A stretch of DNA of 64,000 nucleotides from Oxalobacteraceae sp. CFBP 8761 (GTDB lineage: Bacteria; Pseudomonadota; Gammaproteobacteria; Burkholderiales; Burkholderiaceae_D), in the NCBI GenBank assembly GCA_014841595.1, contig JACYUE010000001.1, positions 1,040,995-1,104,994 on the forward strand, written 5' to 3'. Position numbers and translations under genes: made by a program. Under the pieces are notes generated by a model, which was not told the origin of the DNA, made no database searches, and worked only from the letters and a program-made list of their open reading frames with translations. Position 1 is the first letter of the stretch, and the number at the start of each line of letters is the position of its first letter. Below, piece by piece: positions 8,757 to 17,828 of this stretch.

Positions 8757-9230
8757 GTGACATCGTTCAGATTCGTGAAATCAGGCCCGCGTCGCGCATT
8801 GCTCGACCATCCCCGGCCGGCAAGGGCGATGGCGGTCCCGCACCAGCAGGGCAGCCTTGAGCGGCTCGCGGCCCTCATCGCAGACAGCAGGTCGACGCAA
8901 CGCTGCTGCCCGCATTGCGCTAGCCGGCAACTGAACCGGCATGGCCAGGCCAATAACCGCCAGCGCTTTCGCTGCCGCCAGTGCCGCCGGACATTCAACG
9001 ACCTGACCGGCACCCCGCTGGCGCGGCTGAGATTGCGCGACAAGTGGCTCGATTACATTGTCATGCTGCGCGAAGCCAGATCAGTGCGCGCAGCGGCGGC
9101 CCAGGTTGGTGTGCACAGCAATACCGCGCTGCGCTGGCGTCACCGCTTTCTGGACGAGACTGATAAAGAACGGTTGTGGCCCACTGACAAAGTTCGCCGC
9201 ACACTGAAAAAGGCCACCACGAAGCAATGA
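8757..9230 (+). pseudogene. IS1595-type transposase, N-terminal fragment (zinc ribbon + HTH)
   Basis: 157 residues from a GTG with AAGGGAG upstream. It contains a CxxC...CxxC zinc ribbon (CPHC, then CRQC) followed by RTFNDLTGTPLARLR and a helix-turn-helix region ending ALRWRHRFL. This is the conserved N-terminal half of IS1595/IS1016-type transposases. The DDE/ISXO2-like catalytic domain that should follow is missing: the frame ends with a basic tail KKATTKQ and the next gene begins 37 bp on. A matching C-terminal fragment lies inverted at 10296-10448. It is either a decayed transposase or a retained DNA-binding protein; the intact start signal and frame leave the second possible. Confidence 0.75.
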
Positions 9231-9267
9231 CGTTCGCCGCGACAGCCAGGGAATCCCGGTGCGTGCG

Positions 9268-10062
9268 TCATGAGGACGTGGTTCGGGCAGCGGCGCCAGT
9301 GCACTGCGCCGGAGTCGCTTGCCGCACCGTTGCCGTGGTATCGGCATGCAGATTGACCTCGAGTCTGTCGCAGCTCGCAGCGATATGGCTGGTCATGGCA
9401 TAAATCAGGGTTGCCATGCCGGTCATTTCGAGTCCTTCCTCGGTCATGACAAGCACGTTGTAGAGCAGACCGTCGCCCTGGCTTTCCATGACACTGCCAT
9501 TGATCAGTTCCATGCCGAGACAGCCGCCGAGGAACAGGCTTGCTGCCAGGATCATCCGGCGGCGGGTGGCAACGGGCAACCGCAACATGAATTTGAGGAA
9601 GAACAGCGAAACCGTGAACGCGCCAATCAAGCCCGGCGCGACCCAACTGAAATACATCAGGCCAAGGTTTGTGCCATTTGCCGGATCGGAGCCCCCCAGC
9701 ATGGCGCGCATCGGCACAGTCATTCTTTCATGCACCTGGAAGCATTCATCGTAAGACAGAAACAGGAAGCCAGCCGCCAGGACAGTCCAGTAGATAGCGT
9801 CCCGGTCACCACGACTTTTTGCGTCCAGCGCAATCACGGCAAACAGGGCAGCGCTGCACAGTCCGAGGCACACCGAGAAAAACGTCGGAATATTGCCTTC
9901 GACATTGACGTCGAACAGAGGAACCAGGCCATAGACTGTGTCGTGCCCCAACCCCAGACGCATGACAAGACCTGCTGCGTGCGCGCACAGAAGACAGACG
10001 ATGATCGTGCCCAGAAAGTAGGCAACCGAGCGGGGGCTGCTGGACAGGCGATAGGCGGACAT
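9268..10062 (-). CDS. Multi-pass membrane protein of unknown function
   Basis: A 264-residue protein with about six to seven hydrophobic segments, for example YFLGTIIVCLLCAHAAG, FFSVCLGLCSAALFAVIAL, a WTVLAAGFLFLSYDE segment, and two more before residue 215. The loop LSYDECFQVHERM fits a recurring L-S-x-D-E-x(4)-H-E pattern of uncharacterised bacterial membrane proteins; its acidic and His residues could bind a metal, but this is inference. The start at 10062 has GGAG nine bases upstream; the longer frame to 10245 lacks support. The gene lies between two inverted transposase fragments, so it may be cargo or simply the site of insertion. Function unknown. Confidence 0.7.
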   Translation of the reverse strand: MSAYRLSSSPRSVAYFLGTIIVCLLCAHAAGLVMRLGLGHDTVYGLVPLFDVNVEGNIPTFFSVCLGLCSAALFAVIALDAKSRGDRDAIYWTVLAAGFLFLSYDECFQVHERMTVPMRAMLGGSDPANGTNLGLMYFSWVAPGLIGAFTVSLFFLKFMLRLPVATRRRMILAASLFLGGCLGMELINGSVMESQGDGLLYNVLVMTEEGLEMTGMATLIYAMTSHIAASCDRLEVNLHADTTATVRQATPAQCTGAAARTTSS

Positions 10063-10295
10063 ATTGTTTTCTCCAAGATGATCGCCAAGAAATTTCTGTT
10101 CGAATAACAGGAACTGTACAGTTCTGTGACAAGACGATGACAACCGTAAGGCGGAGATTACCTTATTAATAAGACATCGTAAATGGTCGATTTCTGGTAT
10201 GTAAAGACATCGCGCGGGCAGATTCTGGCACGGGATGCCAGGCACGTAATGGCTGCGGCAAGCAATAATACGGACGTAAAAAGGCGCAGTCAGTG
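10063..10295. other. Gap between membrane protein gene and transposase fragment
   Basis: This 233-bp stretch carries the membrane protein's leader (TTGGAG before its ATG) and an AT-rich patch near 10160-10180 containing the palindrome CTTATTAATAAG. The patch may be part of the promoter. I see no coding signal on either strand. Confidence 0.5.
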
Positions 10296-10448
10296 TTATC
10301 TGTTGATGACGCTGATAGCAATGCGGAGCAATTGTTCTGGAAAAATAATTCGCTCTCCATCCAACGCCCAGCGCCAGCCCAGGTAATTGGGCAGGTAGCG
10401 CGACGCCACGCCGCGAAACCCCTGTAGCCAGGTTTTGAATTTAACGCT
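10296..10448 (-). pseudogene. IS1595-type transposase, C-terminal fragment
   Basis: In one minus-strand frame this region encodes KFKTWLQGFRGVASRYLPNY and then LGWRWALDGERI and PEQLLRIAI. This is the characteristic end of IS1595-family (ISXO2-like) transposases, whose C-termini read Y-H-S-R-x-K-x-W-x-x-x-F-x-G-V-A-T-x-Y-L-x-N-Y-L-G-W. It has no start codon of its own: upstream it runs straight into the terminator hairpin at 10459-10499. Together with the N-terminal fragment at 8757-9230 on the other strand it marks a broken, rearranged element. The middle of the transposase is absent. Confidence 0.65.
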
Positions 10449-10458
10449 GACTGCGCCC

Positions 10459-10499
10459 AAAAAAAACGGGTGACCCGGCAAAGCCGCGTCACCCGTTTT
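10459..10499 (-). terminator. Rho-independent terminator of the Bug-type binding protein gene
   Basis: Read on the minus strand, a 12-bp perfect stem (AAAACGGGTGAC / GTCACCCGTTTT) with an additional inner GC stem (CGGC/GCCG) is followed by a run of eight T. It lies 26 bp behind the stop of the gene at 10525-11502. Confidence 0.92.
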
Positions 10500-10524
10500 C
10501 AGGGCACTACCGAGTCGCTGACAA

Positions 10525-11502
10525 TCAGTCGACGGTCGCGCCGCTGTCTTTCACGACTTTCGACCACTTGGTGGTTTCAGCCTGGACGAACTTGGCGAAG
10601 TTCTCAGGCGTGTCGCCCACGTACTCGGTGCCGGTGTCGGCCAGCACGCGCTGGAAGTCAGGCGACTTCATGACCTTCTGCGTTTCGGCGTTGATCTTGT
10701 CGACCACGGCCTTCGGCGTCTTGGCTGGCACGAACATGCCATACCACGCATACGATTCGATTGGCAGGCCGGCTTCGGCGAAGGTTGGTACATCCGGCAG
10801 CAGCGGCGAACGCTTGTTGCCCGAAATGGCGATTGGCTTGACCTTGCCGCTCTTGATGTGCGGCATGATCGCGATGGTGCTGTCGAACATGATCGGAATG
10901 TGGCCGCCCAGCAGGTCGGAAATCGCCGGCGCCGAACCCTTGTATGGGACGTGAACCATGTCGAGCTTGGTCACGCCGCGGAAGATTTCACCGGTCAGGT
11001 GTTGCGGGGTACCGTTACCGGCTGACGCATACGAGAACTGGCCGTTCTTCGACTTGATCAGGGCCAGCAGTTCCTTGACGTTCTTGGCCGGGACCGATGG
11101 GTGGGCAACCAGCACCAGCGGCGCGCGCAGCAGGTTGGTGACCGGGATCAGGTCGGTCGCCGGGTTGAACGCCATTTTCTTGTACAGGCTCGGGTTGATC
11201 ACGATTGGTGCGCTCGAGGTGATCAGCATGGTCTGGCCATCGGCCTTGGCGCGGGTGACCGCTGCCGAACCGATATTGCCGCCGCCGCCGCCACGGTTAT
11301 CGATGACGAACGACTTGCCCAGCGCGGTCGTCAAGCCTTTGGCCAGCGGGCGCGCCGCGATGTCCGACGGGCCACCTGCCGGCCATGGCACGACGACGGT
11401 CACGGTGTCGCTTGGCCAGGTTTGGGCGAAGACGCTGGTAGAAAGAACGGTTGCCGCGAGAGCAAAGACAAGGGTTTTTCCGCTGGATGGGAAGACGCGC
11501 AT
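10525..11502 (-). CDS. Bug-family (TctC-like) periplasmic solute-binding protein
   Basis: A 325-residue extracytoplasmic binding protein with a signal peptide (FALAATVLSTSVFA, cleaved before QTWP). It has the Bug-family hallmarks: VTVVVPWPAGGPSDIAARPL near the N-terminus, VDNRGGGGGNIG-like loop, then YASAGNGTPQHLTGE and VPYKGSAPAISDLLGG. Bug proteins bind carboxylates and other small acids and may work with tripartite tricarboxylate transporters. No tctAB membrane genes are in the window, which is common for the large orphan Bug sets of Burkholderiales. Start at 11502 has GAGGTGA seven bases upstream; the gene ends at a strong terminator. The ligand cannot be deduced. Confidence 0.93.
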   Translation of the reverse strand: MRVFPSSGKTLVFALAATVLSTSVFAQTWPSDTVTVVVPWPAGGPSDIAARPLAKGLTTALGKSFVIDNRGGGGGNIGSAAVTRAKADGQTMLITSSAPIVINPSLYKKMAFNPATDLIPVTNLLRAPLVLVAHPSVPAKNVKELLALIKSKNGQFSYASAGNGTPQHLTGEIFRGVTKLDMVHVPYKGSAPAISDLLGGHIPIMFDSTIAIMPHIKSGKVKPIAISGNKRSPLLPDVPTFAEAGLPIESYAWYGMFVPAKTPKAVVDKINAETQKVMKSPDFQRVLADTGTEYVGDTPENFAKFVQAETTKWSKVVKDSGATVD

Positions 11503-11631
11503 GGTGTTGTCACCTCTATATAGTTGATTTGTTCCGATAACCTGCTGAGGCGATTCTACACGAAGGGTCACGCCGGTTGCGTCATCGCAGGTGTAATCTT
11601 TTGTTTCTATGTGGGAATTTCTTACAACAGA

Positions 11632-12288
11632 TTATGGCGTGGTGCCAGCCTTGGGCAGCCCGGTGCTGGCTTCCCACACGACGGTCGGCGTCCACCCGGT
11701 GGCCAGCAGCGTGGCCTGCATCACGGTGGCGGCGTTGTCCCTCGCGGTATTCAATATTGTTGGCTGGCTGCACGCGGCCTGCACCGCTTTCTGCGCCGTG
11801 GCCAGTACGTTGTTCATGGCCGTGGTGCGCGTTTGCGCCGATGGAATGAACGCCTGCAAGCCCTGGTCGGTGATCGCATAGAAGTACGAGCCACCCTTGG
11901 CGCGCGGTTCGTGGTTGATGCGCGCCTGCAGGGGCGAGGGCGCCGGCAGCACGACCGTCAGCGTGCGCGCCGTGTTGTCGATGTCTTCGTAGCGCGCCTG
12001 GCGCAGGTCGGTGGCCAGCGTGCAGTCGCCGCGCGCGACCAGCAGCACGCGGGTGCTGCCAAGCCGGACTTCCCATTGCGACCACGGGATGTCCACGGCA
12101 TTCGGCTGCGTGAATTCGATCACGTCCGAATAGTTCATCTTGAGCGACACCAGATGCCCCATCTTCTCGAGCGACACCAGCGGCGGCGGTGCGGGCGCTT
12201 CGTCGGCCGGGCGCTTGATGAGCGCGAAGGTAATGGCGGCAGCGAGGACGGCGACGAGCAGGATGGGCAGGTGTTGCGATGGTTTCAT
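11632..12288 (-). CDS. DUF4230 domain protein, membrane-anchored
   Basis: 218 residues with an N-terminal anchor or uncleaved signal (HLPILLVAVLAAAITFALI). The remainder fits DUF4230: LVSLKMNYSDVIEF, then LLVARGDCTLATDLRQA and TLTVVLPAPSPLQARINHE, ending with a helical segment that holds ARDNAATVMQATLLATGW. The family is widespread but uncharacterised and probably acts at the envelope. The gene stands alone between the Bug-type binding protein and the methyltransferase, with 129 bp to the former. No terminator or operator is evident. Confidence 0.75.
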   Translation of the reverse strand: MKPSQHLPILLVAVLAAAITFALIKRPADEAPAPPPLVSLEKMGHLVSLKMNYSDVIEFTQPNAVDIPWSQWEVRLGSTRVLLVARGDCTLATDLRQARYEDIDNTARTLTVVLPAPSPLQARINHEPRAKGGSYFYAITDQGLQAFIPSAQTRTTAMNNVLATAQKAVQAACSQPTILNTARDNAATVMQATLLATGWTPTVVWEASTGLPKAGTTP

Positions 12289-12385
12289 GGGCGGCAGGGG
12301 CGGGTGCGTTGGCGGAGTCGGCGGCTAGTCTATCCGATCCTGTGGATGGCTGTCGTTCACCGGTGTGCCGTTGCCGCCTGCGGCA

Positions 12386-12399
12386 TAATCACGTGATTA
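12386..12399. promoter_or_regulatory. Perfect 14-bp palindrome before the methyltransferase
   Basis: TAATCACGTGATTA is an exact palindrome ending three bases before the AGGAGG ribosome-binding site of the methyltransferase gene. Position and symmetry suit an operator for a dimeric repressor. Its owner is unknown. Confidence 0.45.
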
Positions 12400-12411
12400 C
12401 AGGAGGAACCC

Positions 12412-13083
12412 ATGCCAGGTCTTACCGATGCCGCTGTTCTCGACGCGTGGTCGCGCAACGTCGACCCCTGGACCACCGCCGTGCGGGGAGGTGAGATCGA
12501 AACCCGCATGCTGGTCACCAATGCCGCCATCGTCGATGCGGTGCGCAGCCTTGATCCGGCCACCGGCGTCGATCTCGGTTGCGGCGAAGGCTGGCTGGTA
12601 CGTGCGCTGCCGGGCGTGGCGATGGTCGGTGTCGATGCGATTGCCGCGCTGGTCGAGAAAGCCAATGCCGCTGGCGGCGGCGACTTTTGCGTGCTGTCGT
12701 TCGAGCAGATCGCGCAGGGCCAGCTGGCGCTGGCAGTCGATGTCGCAGTCTGCAATTTCTCGTTGATCGGCAACGAGGCGGTCGATGGCCTGCTGCGCGC
12801 AGCGCCAACCTATCTGCGCGAGGGTGGCTCGCTGGTCGTGCAGACCGTGCATCCGCTCATGGCGTGCGGCGATGCGCCGTATGCCGACGGCTGGCGCGCT
12901 GGCAGCTGGGCAGGCTTTTCCAGCGACTTCGCCGATGCGCCGCCGTGGTACTTCCGCACGATCGCGGGCTGGGTCGCGCTGTTCGCAGCAAACGGGTTGC
13001 GCGTCACTGCGATGCGCGAACCGCTGGATCCCCATACCGGCAAGCCGGTCTCACTGATCTTGATCGGGCAGCTGGAAGCGTGA
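12412..13083 (+). CDS. Class I SAM-dependent methyltransferase
   Basis: 223 residues. Motif I VDLGCGEGWLVRAL identifies the S-adenosylmethionine site; MVGVDAI (motif II) and a central ALAVDVAVCNFSLIG strand follow, with GGSLVVQTVHPL as motif III. The C-terminal region PPWYFRTIAGWVALFAANGL matches small-molecule methyltransferases (UbiE/BioC-like fold), but the substrate cannot be inferred. A strong AGGAGG sits seven bases before the ATG. It is convergent with the Hsp70 operon and has a 14-bp palindrome just upstream that may control it. Confidence 0.85.
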   Translation: MPGLTDAAVLDAWSRNVDPWTTAVRGGEIETRMLVTNAAIVDAVRSLDPATGVDLGCGEGWLVRALPGVAMVGVDAIAALVEKANAAGGGDFCVLSFEQIAQGQLALAVDVAVCNFSLIGNEAVDGLLRAAPTYLREGGSLVVQTVHPLMACGDAPYADGWRAGSWAGFSSDFADAPPWYFRTIAGWVALFAANGLRVTAMREPLDPHTGKPVSLILIGQLEA

Positions 13084-13101
13084 TGCGTCGATCGACCGCG
13101 C

Positions 13102-15939
13102 TCAGCGCAGCAGCTTGAGCCCCGGCGGCAGCGCATCGCCCAGCATGCGCGCTTCGCTGGCCTGATCCAGTTCCACGACCTCGCGCACCATCGCTGTCCA
13201 TGCCGGCGGCGCGCCGCTGGCGGCCAGGCGGCGCAGCACGTCGCCGCGCACCGCATCATCGATGTCGCGCGAGCGGTCGCCCGTCATGCGCGCGATGTGG
13301 GCGGCGGCAAAGCCGGCTGGCTCCACCTTGCGCCAGTCGAGCAGCAGGAGCTGGCGCAGCCAGCCCTCGGCCACGTCGGGCGGCGCTACCTCGTGCGCGC
13401 TCGACTGGAACGACTGGCGCGCACCCACGCGGCCCAGCGCCCACAGGTAGCGGCCGTAGCGCGCGCTGGCGCGGGCATCGAGCTTGCCGCCGGCAGGGAT
13501 GTCGGCGATCTGCTTGAACAGCCATTCCCCGATCTCGGCCTTGTAGGCCGATGGGATGCGTTCGAGCGACGCGCCCACGCGCAGCAGGTCTTCTTCGCTG
13601 CCGTCGACCAGCGTGACGGGACGCCGGCCACGCTCGGCGGCATCGGCCTGCAGGTTGAAGGCGAAATCGTCCAGCACGCGCAGTTGCGCATCGAGCGACA
13701 GGCCGCCGGCCACGCGGCGCCACAGCGTCCACCATTCGGCGCGCACCTGGCTGTCCTTGTGGTGCTGCACGCCCGCCTCGAACAGGGCCCACAGCCCCTC
13801 CATGCGCCACTCGTCGAGCGGGTGGCCGAAGCCGGGGCGCAGGCTGTAGCCGGCCAGGTTGAGCCACGCGCGCTCGTGCTCTACCGAGCGGCGCCGGCCT
13901 TTCGCTCGCGCCATCAAGGCGTCGAACAGGCGGCGCAGCAGCGGCGTGGTCCAACTTTCGCGCGGGCCGAGCAGATGTTCCAGGCCAGCACGCAGTTGCT
14001 TGACTTCTTTCGGCTCGATCTGTTTCGAGCGGGCGCCAAACACGCGCTCGATCTTGTCGATCGCCGCGTCGAGGTTCGCGGGCAGGGCCTCGTCCGGCGC
14101 GTCGATATCGCCGTCATCATCGCTATTGCCACGCAACTGGAACGCCAGCTGCCAGCGCCCGCCGCCGTCTTCGGCGACGCAATGCACTTCGAGTGAACCG
14201 ACCTCGCTCAGCGTCGTCACCAGGTGCACCGGAATTTCGGCCGTGGCGCCGGATCCTGATTTGCGCAGCACTGTCGCGATTGGCGGCAGTCGCACCACGT
14301 CGGCCAGGTCGAGATCGACCAGGTCACCGGCCTGTGGCGCCGCGCCGGCATCGGCAATCGTCGAGACCAAGTGAAAGCGCACTGGCCGGCCGACGCGCAG
14401 CGCGAAGCTGCGGTTTGCCAGCGTGACTTCCGTGGCGGCCGGCGTGCCGCGTGGCAGCAGGCAGACGGCGCGCAGCAGGCCGGCGCGCGCTTCGCCGTCG
14501 AGTAGCAGGTAATAGTTGCGGGCCGCGCCGCTGTCAATGGCCGGCGCCAGACCCTGGCGCGCCAGCGCGTAGGCGACGCCGCCACGGGCGACGGCGATAT
14601 CGGGATTCTCGTTGTGCAGCACGCGTACTGGGGCACCGCGCCAGCCGCTCAGCGTGTCGATCAGGCGCCTGGCCAGTGCGGCGCCCCTGAACACGCCGCC
14701 GTTGAGCAGCACCGTATCCGGAATCGGGATCGCGCCGTCTTCCAGGCCGAGCGCCTCGCGCGACGCCGCCGCATGCTGGCGCAAAAAGCTCGCCAGATGT
14801 CGCGTGATGGCGGGGTCGCTCGCGTACGGCAGGCCGAATTCGACGATGCCGGCGCGGGCGCGCGTCGGTTCTTCCTGCGCCGCGTTGAGCGGCAGGAAGC
14901 CATCGAGCACGATGCGCTCGATGTCGCTGCGCAGCAGGTCGGCCTTGCGAGCGGAGCCGATCAGGCGGCTGCCAGCGCCAAGCAGCGTGACGGCGACCGA
15001 CTCGGGTGCATCGTCGGCCAGCAGTTGTTCCTTGGCGGCGCGGCAGCGTTCCGTGAGCTGGGCCAGGCGCGCGGCCGACAGACGTATGCGCGCGGCGTCA
15101 TTGCCATTGTGGTCGCCGGATTGTTCCGCCATGCGCGCTTCGATCAGGTGGGCCAGCGCCAGGTCCATATTGTCGCCACCCAGGATCAGGTGGTTGCCCA
15201 CGCCGATGCGTGTCAGGTGCGGCTCGCCATCTTTGGTATCGACCTTGACCAGGCTGAAGTCGGTGGTGCCACCGCCGACGTCGGCCACCAGCACCAGCCG
15301 CGCATCGCCCAGATCGTCGGCCAGGCTGGCGCGATGGCGGTACAGCCAGTCGTACAGCGCGGCTTGCGGTTCTTCCAGCAGCGCGACCTGTGGCAGGCCG
15401 GCCAGCCTGGCCGCTTCGAGCGTCAGCGCGCGGGCGCCTTCGTCGAACGACGCCGGCACCGTGAGCACGATCTGCTGGCGTTCGAGGGGTTGTTTGGGAA
15501 AGCGTGCATTCCATGCGGCGCGCAGGTGCGCAAGATAGCTGGCGCTGGCAGCCACCGGCGAGACCTTGGACACGTCGTTGTCGACACCCCACGGCAGGAT
15601 CGGCGCCATGCGGTCGACGCCGTCGTGCGACAGCCAGCTCTTGGCGCTCGTGACGAGCCGGCCCGGCGTGGCCGCACCGAGCACGCGCGCCAGGCGCCCC
15701 AGCGCAACGCGCTCGACGCCGGCGACGTCCGCCTGCTGCCAGGGCAGTTGCAGGGCGCCGGGCGCCAGTTCGTCCGGCCCCGGGTGGTAGCGCATCGACG
15801 GCAGCAGCGGTGCGCCGGCCACTTCGCCGGGCGCCACCAACTGATCGATCTGGAATAACTCGATGCCGCCCGGGCCATTGCGGCCGTAGGCCAGCACCGT
15901 GTTCGTGGTGCCCAGATCGATGCCGACGAGCCAGGTCAC
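13102..15939 (-). CDS. Long Hsp70-family protein
   Basis: A 945-residue protein. The N-terminal ~560 residues are an actin-like ATPase of the Hsp70 superfamily: phosphate-1 motif VGIDLGTTNTVLAY, phosphate-2 VADVGGGTTDFSLV, and an adenosine-type motif LLNGGVFRGAAL. Unlike DnaK it has no recognisable beta-sandwich substrate domain with an EEVD/DnaK tail. Instead ~350 further residues (from about 600) are helical and include WRMEGLWALFEAGVQHH, matching what I recall as DUF3731. It starts with GTG and overlaps the preceding Hsp70 gene by four bases (GTGA at 15936-15939), so the two are translationally coupled. A role in protein quality control is likely but the client is unknown. Confidence 0.9.
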   Translation of the reverse strand: MTWLVGIDLGTTNTVLAYGRNGPGGIELFQIDQLVAPGEVAGAPLLPSMRYHPGPDELAPGALQLPWQQADVAGVERVALGRLARVLGAATPGRLVTSAKSWLSHDGVDRMAPILPWGVDNDVSKVSPVAASASYLAHLRAAWNARFPKQPLERQQIVLTVPASFDEGARALTLEAARLAGLPQVALLEEPQAALYDWLYRHRASLADDLGDARLVLVADVGGGTTDFSLVKVDTKDGEPHLTRIGVGNHLILGGDNMDLALAHLIEARMAEQSGDHNGNDAARIRLSAARLAQLTERCRAAKEQLLADDAPESVAVTLLGAGSRLIGSARKADLLRSDIERIVLDGFLPLNAAQEEPTRARAGIVEFGLPYASDPAITRHLASFLRQHAAASREALGLEDGAIPIPDTVLLNGGVFRGAALARRLIDTLSGWRGAPVRVLHNENPDIAVARGGVAYALARQGLAPAIDSGAARNYYLLLDGEARAGLLRAVCLLPRGTPAATEVTLANRSFALRVGRPVRFHLVSTIADAGAAPQAGDLVDLDLADVVRLPPIATVLRKSGSGATAEIPVHLVTTLSEVGSLEVHCVAEDGGGRWQLAFQLRGNSDDDGDIDAPDEALPANLDAAIDKIERVFGARSKQIEPKEVKQLRAGLEHLLGPRESWTTPLLRRLFDALMARAKGRRRSVEHERAWLNLAGYSLRPGFGHPLDEWRMEGLWALFEAGVQHHKDSQVRAEWWTLWRRVAGGLSLDAQLRVLDDFAFNLQADAAERGRRPVTLVDGSEEDLLRVGASLERIPSAYKAEIGEWLFKQIADIPAGGKLDARASARYGRYLWALGRVGARQSFQSSAHEVAPPDVAEGWLRQLLLLDWRKVEPAGFAAAHIARMTGDRSRDIDDAVRGDVLRRLAASGAPPAWTAMVREVVELDQASEARMLGDALPPGLKLLR

Positions 15940-17828
15940 TGGACCCCGGCCGCCGTACGCACGTCGAACTCGATCTTCCAGCGCTGGCCGTCACGCGCCA
16001 CCGCCAGCAGTTCGAGCGTGCCGGCATCCGTCGCCAGCGCATGCAGTTTTACCTGCACAACATCACCTGCTGCGCGGCCATCGGCCGGCAGCGTGGCCTG
16101 GATCTCGTTCATTTCGTGCAGCTCGTCCGGACCCCAGAATTCGAGCACGTCGCCGATGCGGTCCTGGCGTCGCGTGGTGGAGCCGAAGAAGCGGAACGTG
16201 ACCGGCTCTCCGATCACCAAGCCGAACTCCTGGCCCGGCAGTTCGAGTTCGCTGCCTTCTTCCATGCCGAACGGCGCCACGCACAGGGCTTCGAGTGGTG
16301 GTTCCATGCCCGGGATGGCCGGCATCGACGATTCGACGCCAACGTAGTACGAGCGCGCCGTGCCGCCGCGAATGCGCACGCCACCGCCACGCCGCGCGTA
16401 GCTGAAGTAGGCCGCGCCGCGCGCGACAGCCAGATCGAGGTCCGCGCCTTCGAGCATGCGCGCCGGTTCGGCGCCTTCCATGTACAGCCAGTCATTGATG
16501 GTGTCCATCACGCGCTGCGCCAGGATGCCGGACTTGAACACGCCGCCGTTGAACAGCACTGCGCTCGGATGCAGGAACGTGTGGTCGGCCGTGACGCGGC
16601 CACTGAAGCCTTCGAGTTCGGCGGTGGCGCCGGCCTGGCGCGCGAGGAACGCGGCCAGGTGGCGCGTGATCGCGGCGTCCTGCGCATACGGCAGGCCAAG
16701 CTGGGTCAGGCCGGCGCGGGCGCGCACGGTCGGCCGGGCCGAGGCTTCCACGCGCGGGAAGAAGCCGTCGGTGATGAAGGCGGTGACTTCGTCGCGCGTG
16801 AGTTCGGTGCGGATCGAGCCGCCGATGAGTTTCGAGCCGCGGCTTGGCACCACGATCGGGTGCGTCGTTGCGTTGGCGTCGGCCAGTAGCGCTTCCTTGG
16901 CGCTGCGGCAGCCGTAGGTGAGTGCGCGCATCTGCCAGGCGTCGAGCTGCGTGCCGTTGGCCGAGAGTTTGCGGGCCACGAAGTGAGCCAGCGCCAGGTC
17001 CATATTGTCGCCACCGAGCAGGATATGGTCACCCACGGCGACGCGGTGCGGTTCGAGCTTGCCGTCGCGTTCAAGGATCGCGATCAGCGAAAAGTCGCTG
17101 GTGCCGCCGCCGACGTCGACTACCAGGATGATGTCGCCGGGTGCGACCTGCTTGCGCCAGCGACCGCTGCTGCCCTGGATCCAGCTGTACAGCGCCGCTT
17201 GCGGCTCTTCGAGCAGGGTCGGCGTGAAGCCGGCAAGGCGCGCGGCGTCCAGCGTCAGCTCGCGCGCGCCCGGATCGAACGAGGCAGGGATGGTGACGGT
17301 GACCGATTGCTGGTCGAACGGCGCTTCGGGGTGCGCGGCGTTCCAGGCCTGGCGCAGATGGCGCAGGTAGTGGGTCGATGCATCCAGTGGCGAAACACGG
17401 GTGACTTCGTCCGGAGCGTCCGTCGGCAGGATCGCGGCGCGGCGATCCACGCCCGGGTGACACAGCCAGCTCTTGGCCGACGAGACCAGGCGGATCGGCG
17501 TGGTCGCGCCGCGGTTACGTGCCATCTCGCCGGCAATCGCGGTTTCTTCAGTGTCGCTCCATGGCAGCGCGCGTTCGCCGGCCGGCAGTTCGTCCGGGTG
17601 CGGCAGATACAGGAACGATGGCAGCAGCGGCAGCGCCTCGATCGTGCCGGGCGCAGTCAGTTGCGGGATCGGCAGCACGGCGTCGACGGCCTGTTCGCCA
17701 TCGCTGGCCTGCAGGTCGACATACGACAGCGCGCTGTGGGTCGTGCCCAGGTCGATGCCGATGGCGTAGCGCGGTTCGGCCGCGTTGTTCAACGGGTCGT
17801 TGGAGGAGTTGTTCACGATGTCGTTCAC
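15936..17828 (-). CDS. Hsp70-family protein, second paralogue
   Basis: A 630-residue Hsp70-type ATPase with AIGIDLGTTHSALSYVDL at the N-terminus, VVDVGGGTSDFSLIAIL for phosphate binding, and VLFNGGVFKSGILA near residue 415. The C-terminal ~130 residues form a short beta-rich domain (PVTFRFFGSTTRRQDRIGDV) with no DnaK-like lid. It is clearly related to, but shorter than, the downstream 945-residue paralogue. It overlaps the upstream DUF2760 gene by ATGA (17825-17828) and the downstream Hsp70 by GTGA, making a tightly coupled three-gene operon. Such Hsp70 pairs lack their own DnaJ/GrpE here. Confidence 0.9.
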   Translation of the reverse strand: MNDIVNNSSNDPLNNAAEPRYAIGIDLGTTHSALSYVDLQASDGEQAVDAVLPIPQLTAPGTIEALPLLPSFLYLPHPDELPAGERALPWSDTEETAIAGEMARNRGATTPIRLVSSAKSWLCHPGVDRRAAILPTDAPDEVTRVSPLDASTHYLRHLRQAWNAAHPEAPFDQQSVTVTIPASFDPGARELTLDAARLAGFTPTLLEEPQAALYSWIQGSSGRWRKQVAPGDIILVVDVGGGTSDFSLIAILERDGKLEPHRVAVGDHILLGGDNMDLALAHFVARKLSANGTQLDAWQMRALTYGCRSAKEALLADANATTHPIVVPSRGSKLIGGSIRTELTRDEVTAFITDGFFPRVEASARPTVRARAGLTQLGLPYAQDAAITRHLAAFLARQAGATAELEGFSGRVTADHTFLHPSAVLFNGGVFKSGILAQRVMDTINDWLYMEGAEPARMLEGADLDLAVARGAAYFSYARRGGGVRIRGGTARSYYVGVESSMPAIPGMEPPLEALCVAPFGMEEGSELELPGQEFGLVIGEPVTFRFFGSTTRRQDRIGDVLEFWGPDELHEMNEIQATLPADGRAAGDVVQVKLHALATDAGTLELLAVARDGQRWKIEFDVRTAAGVQ

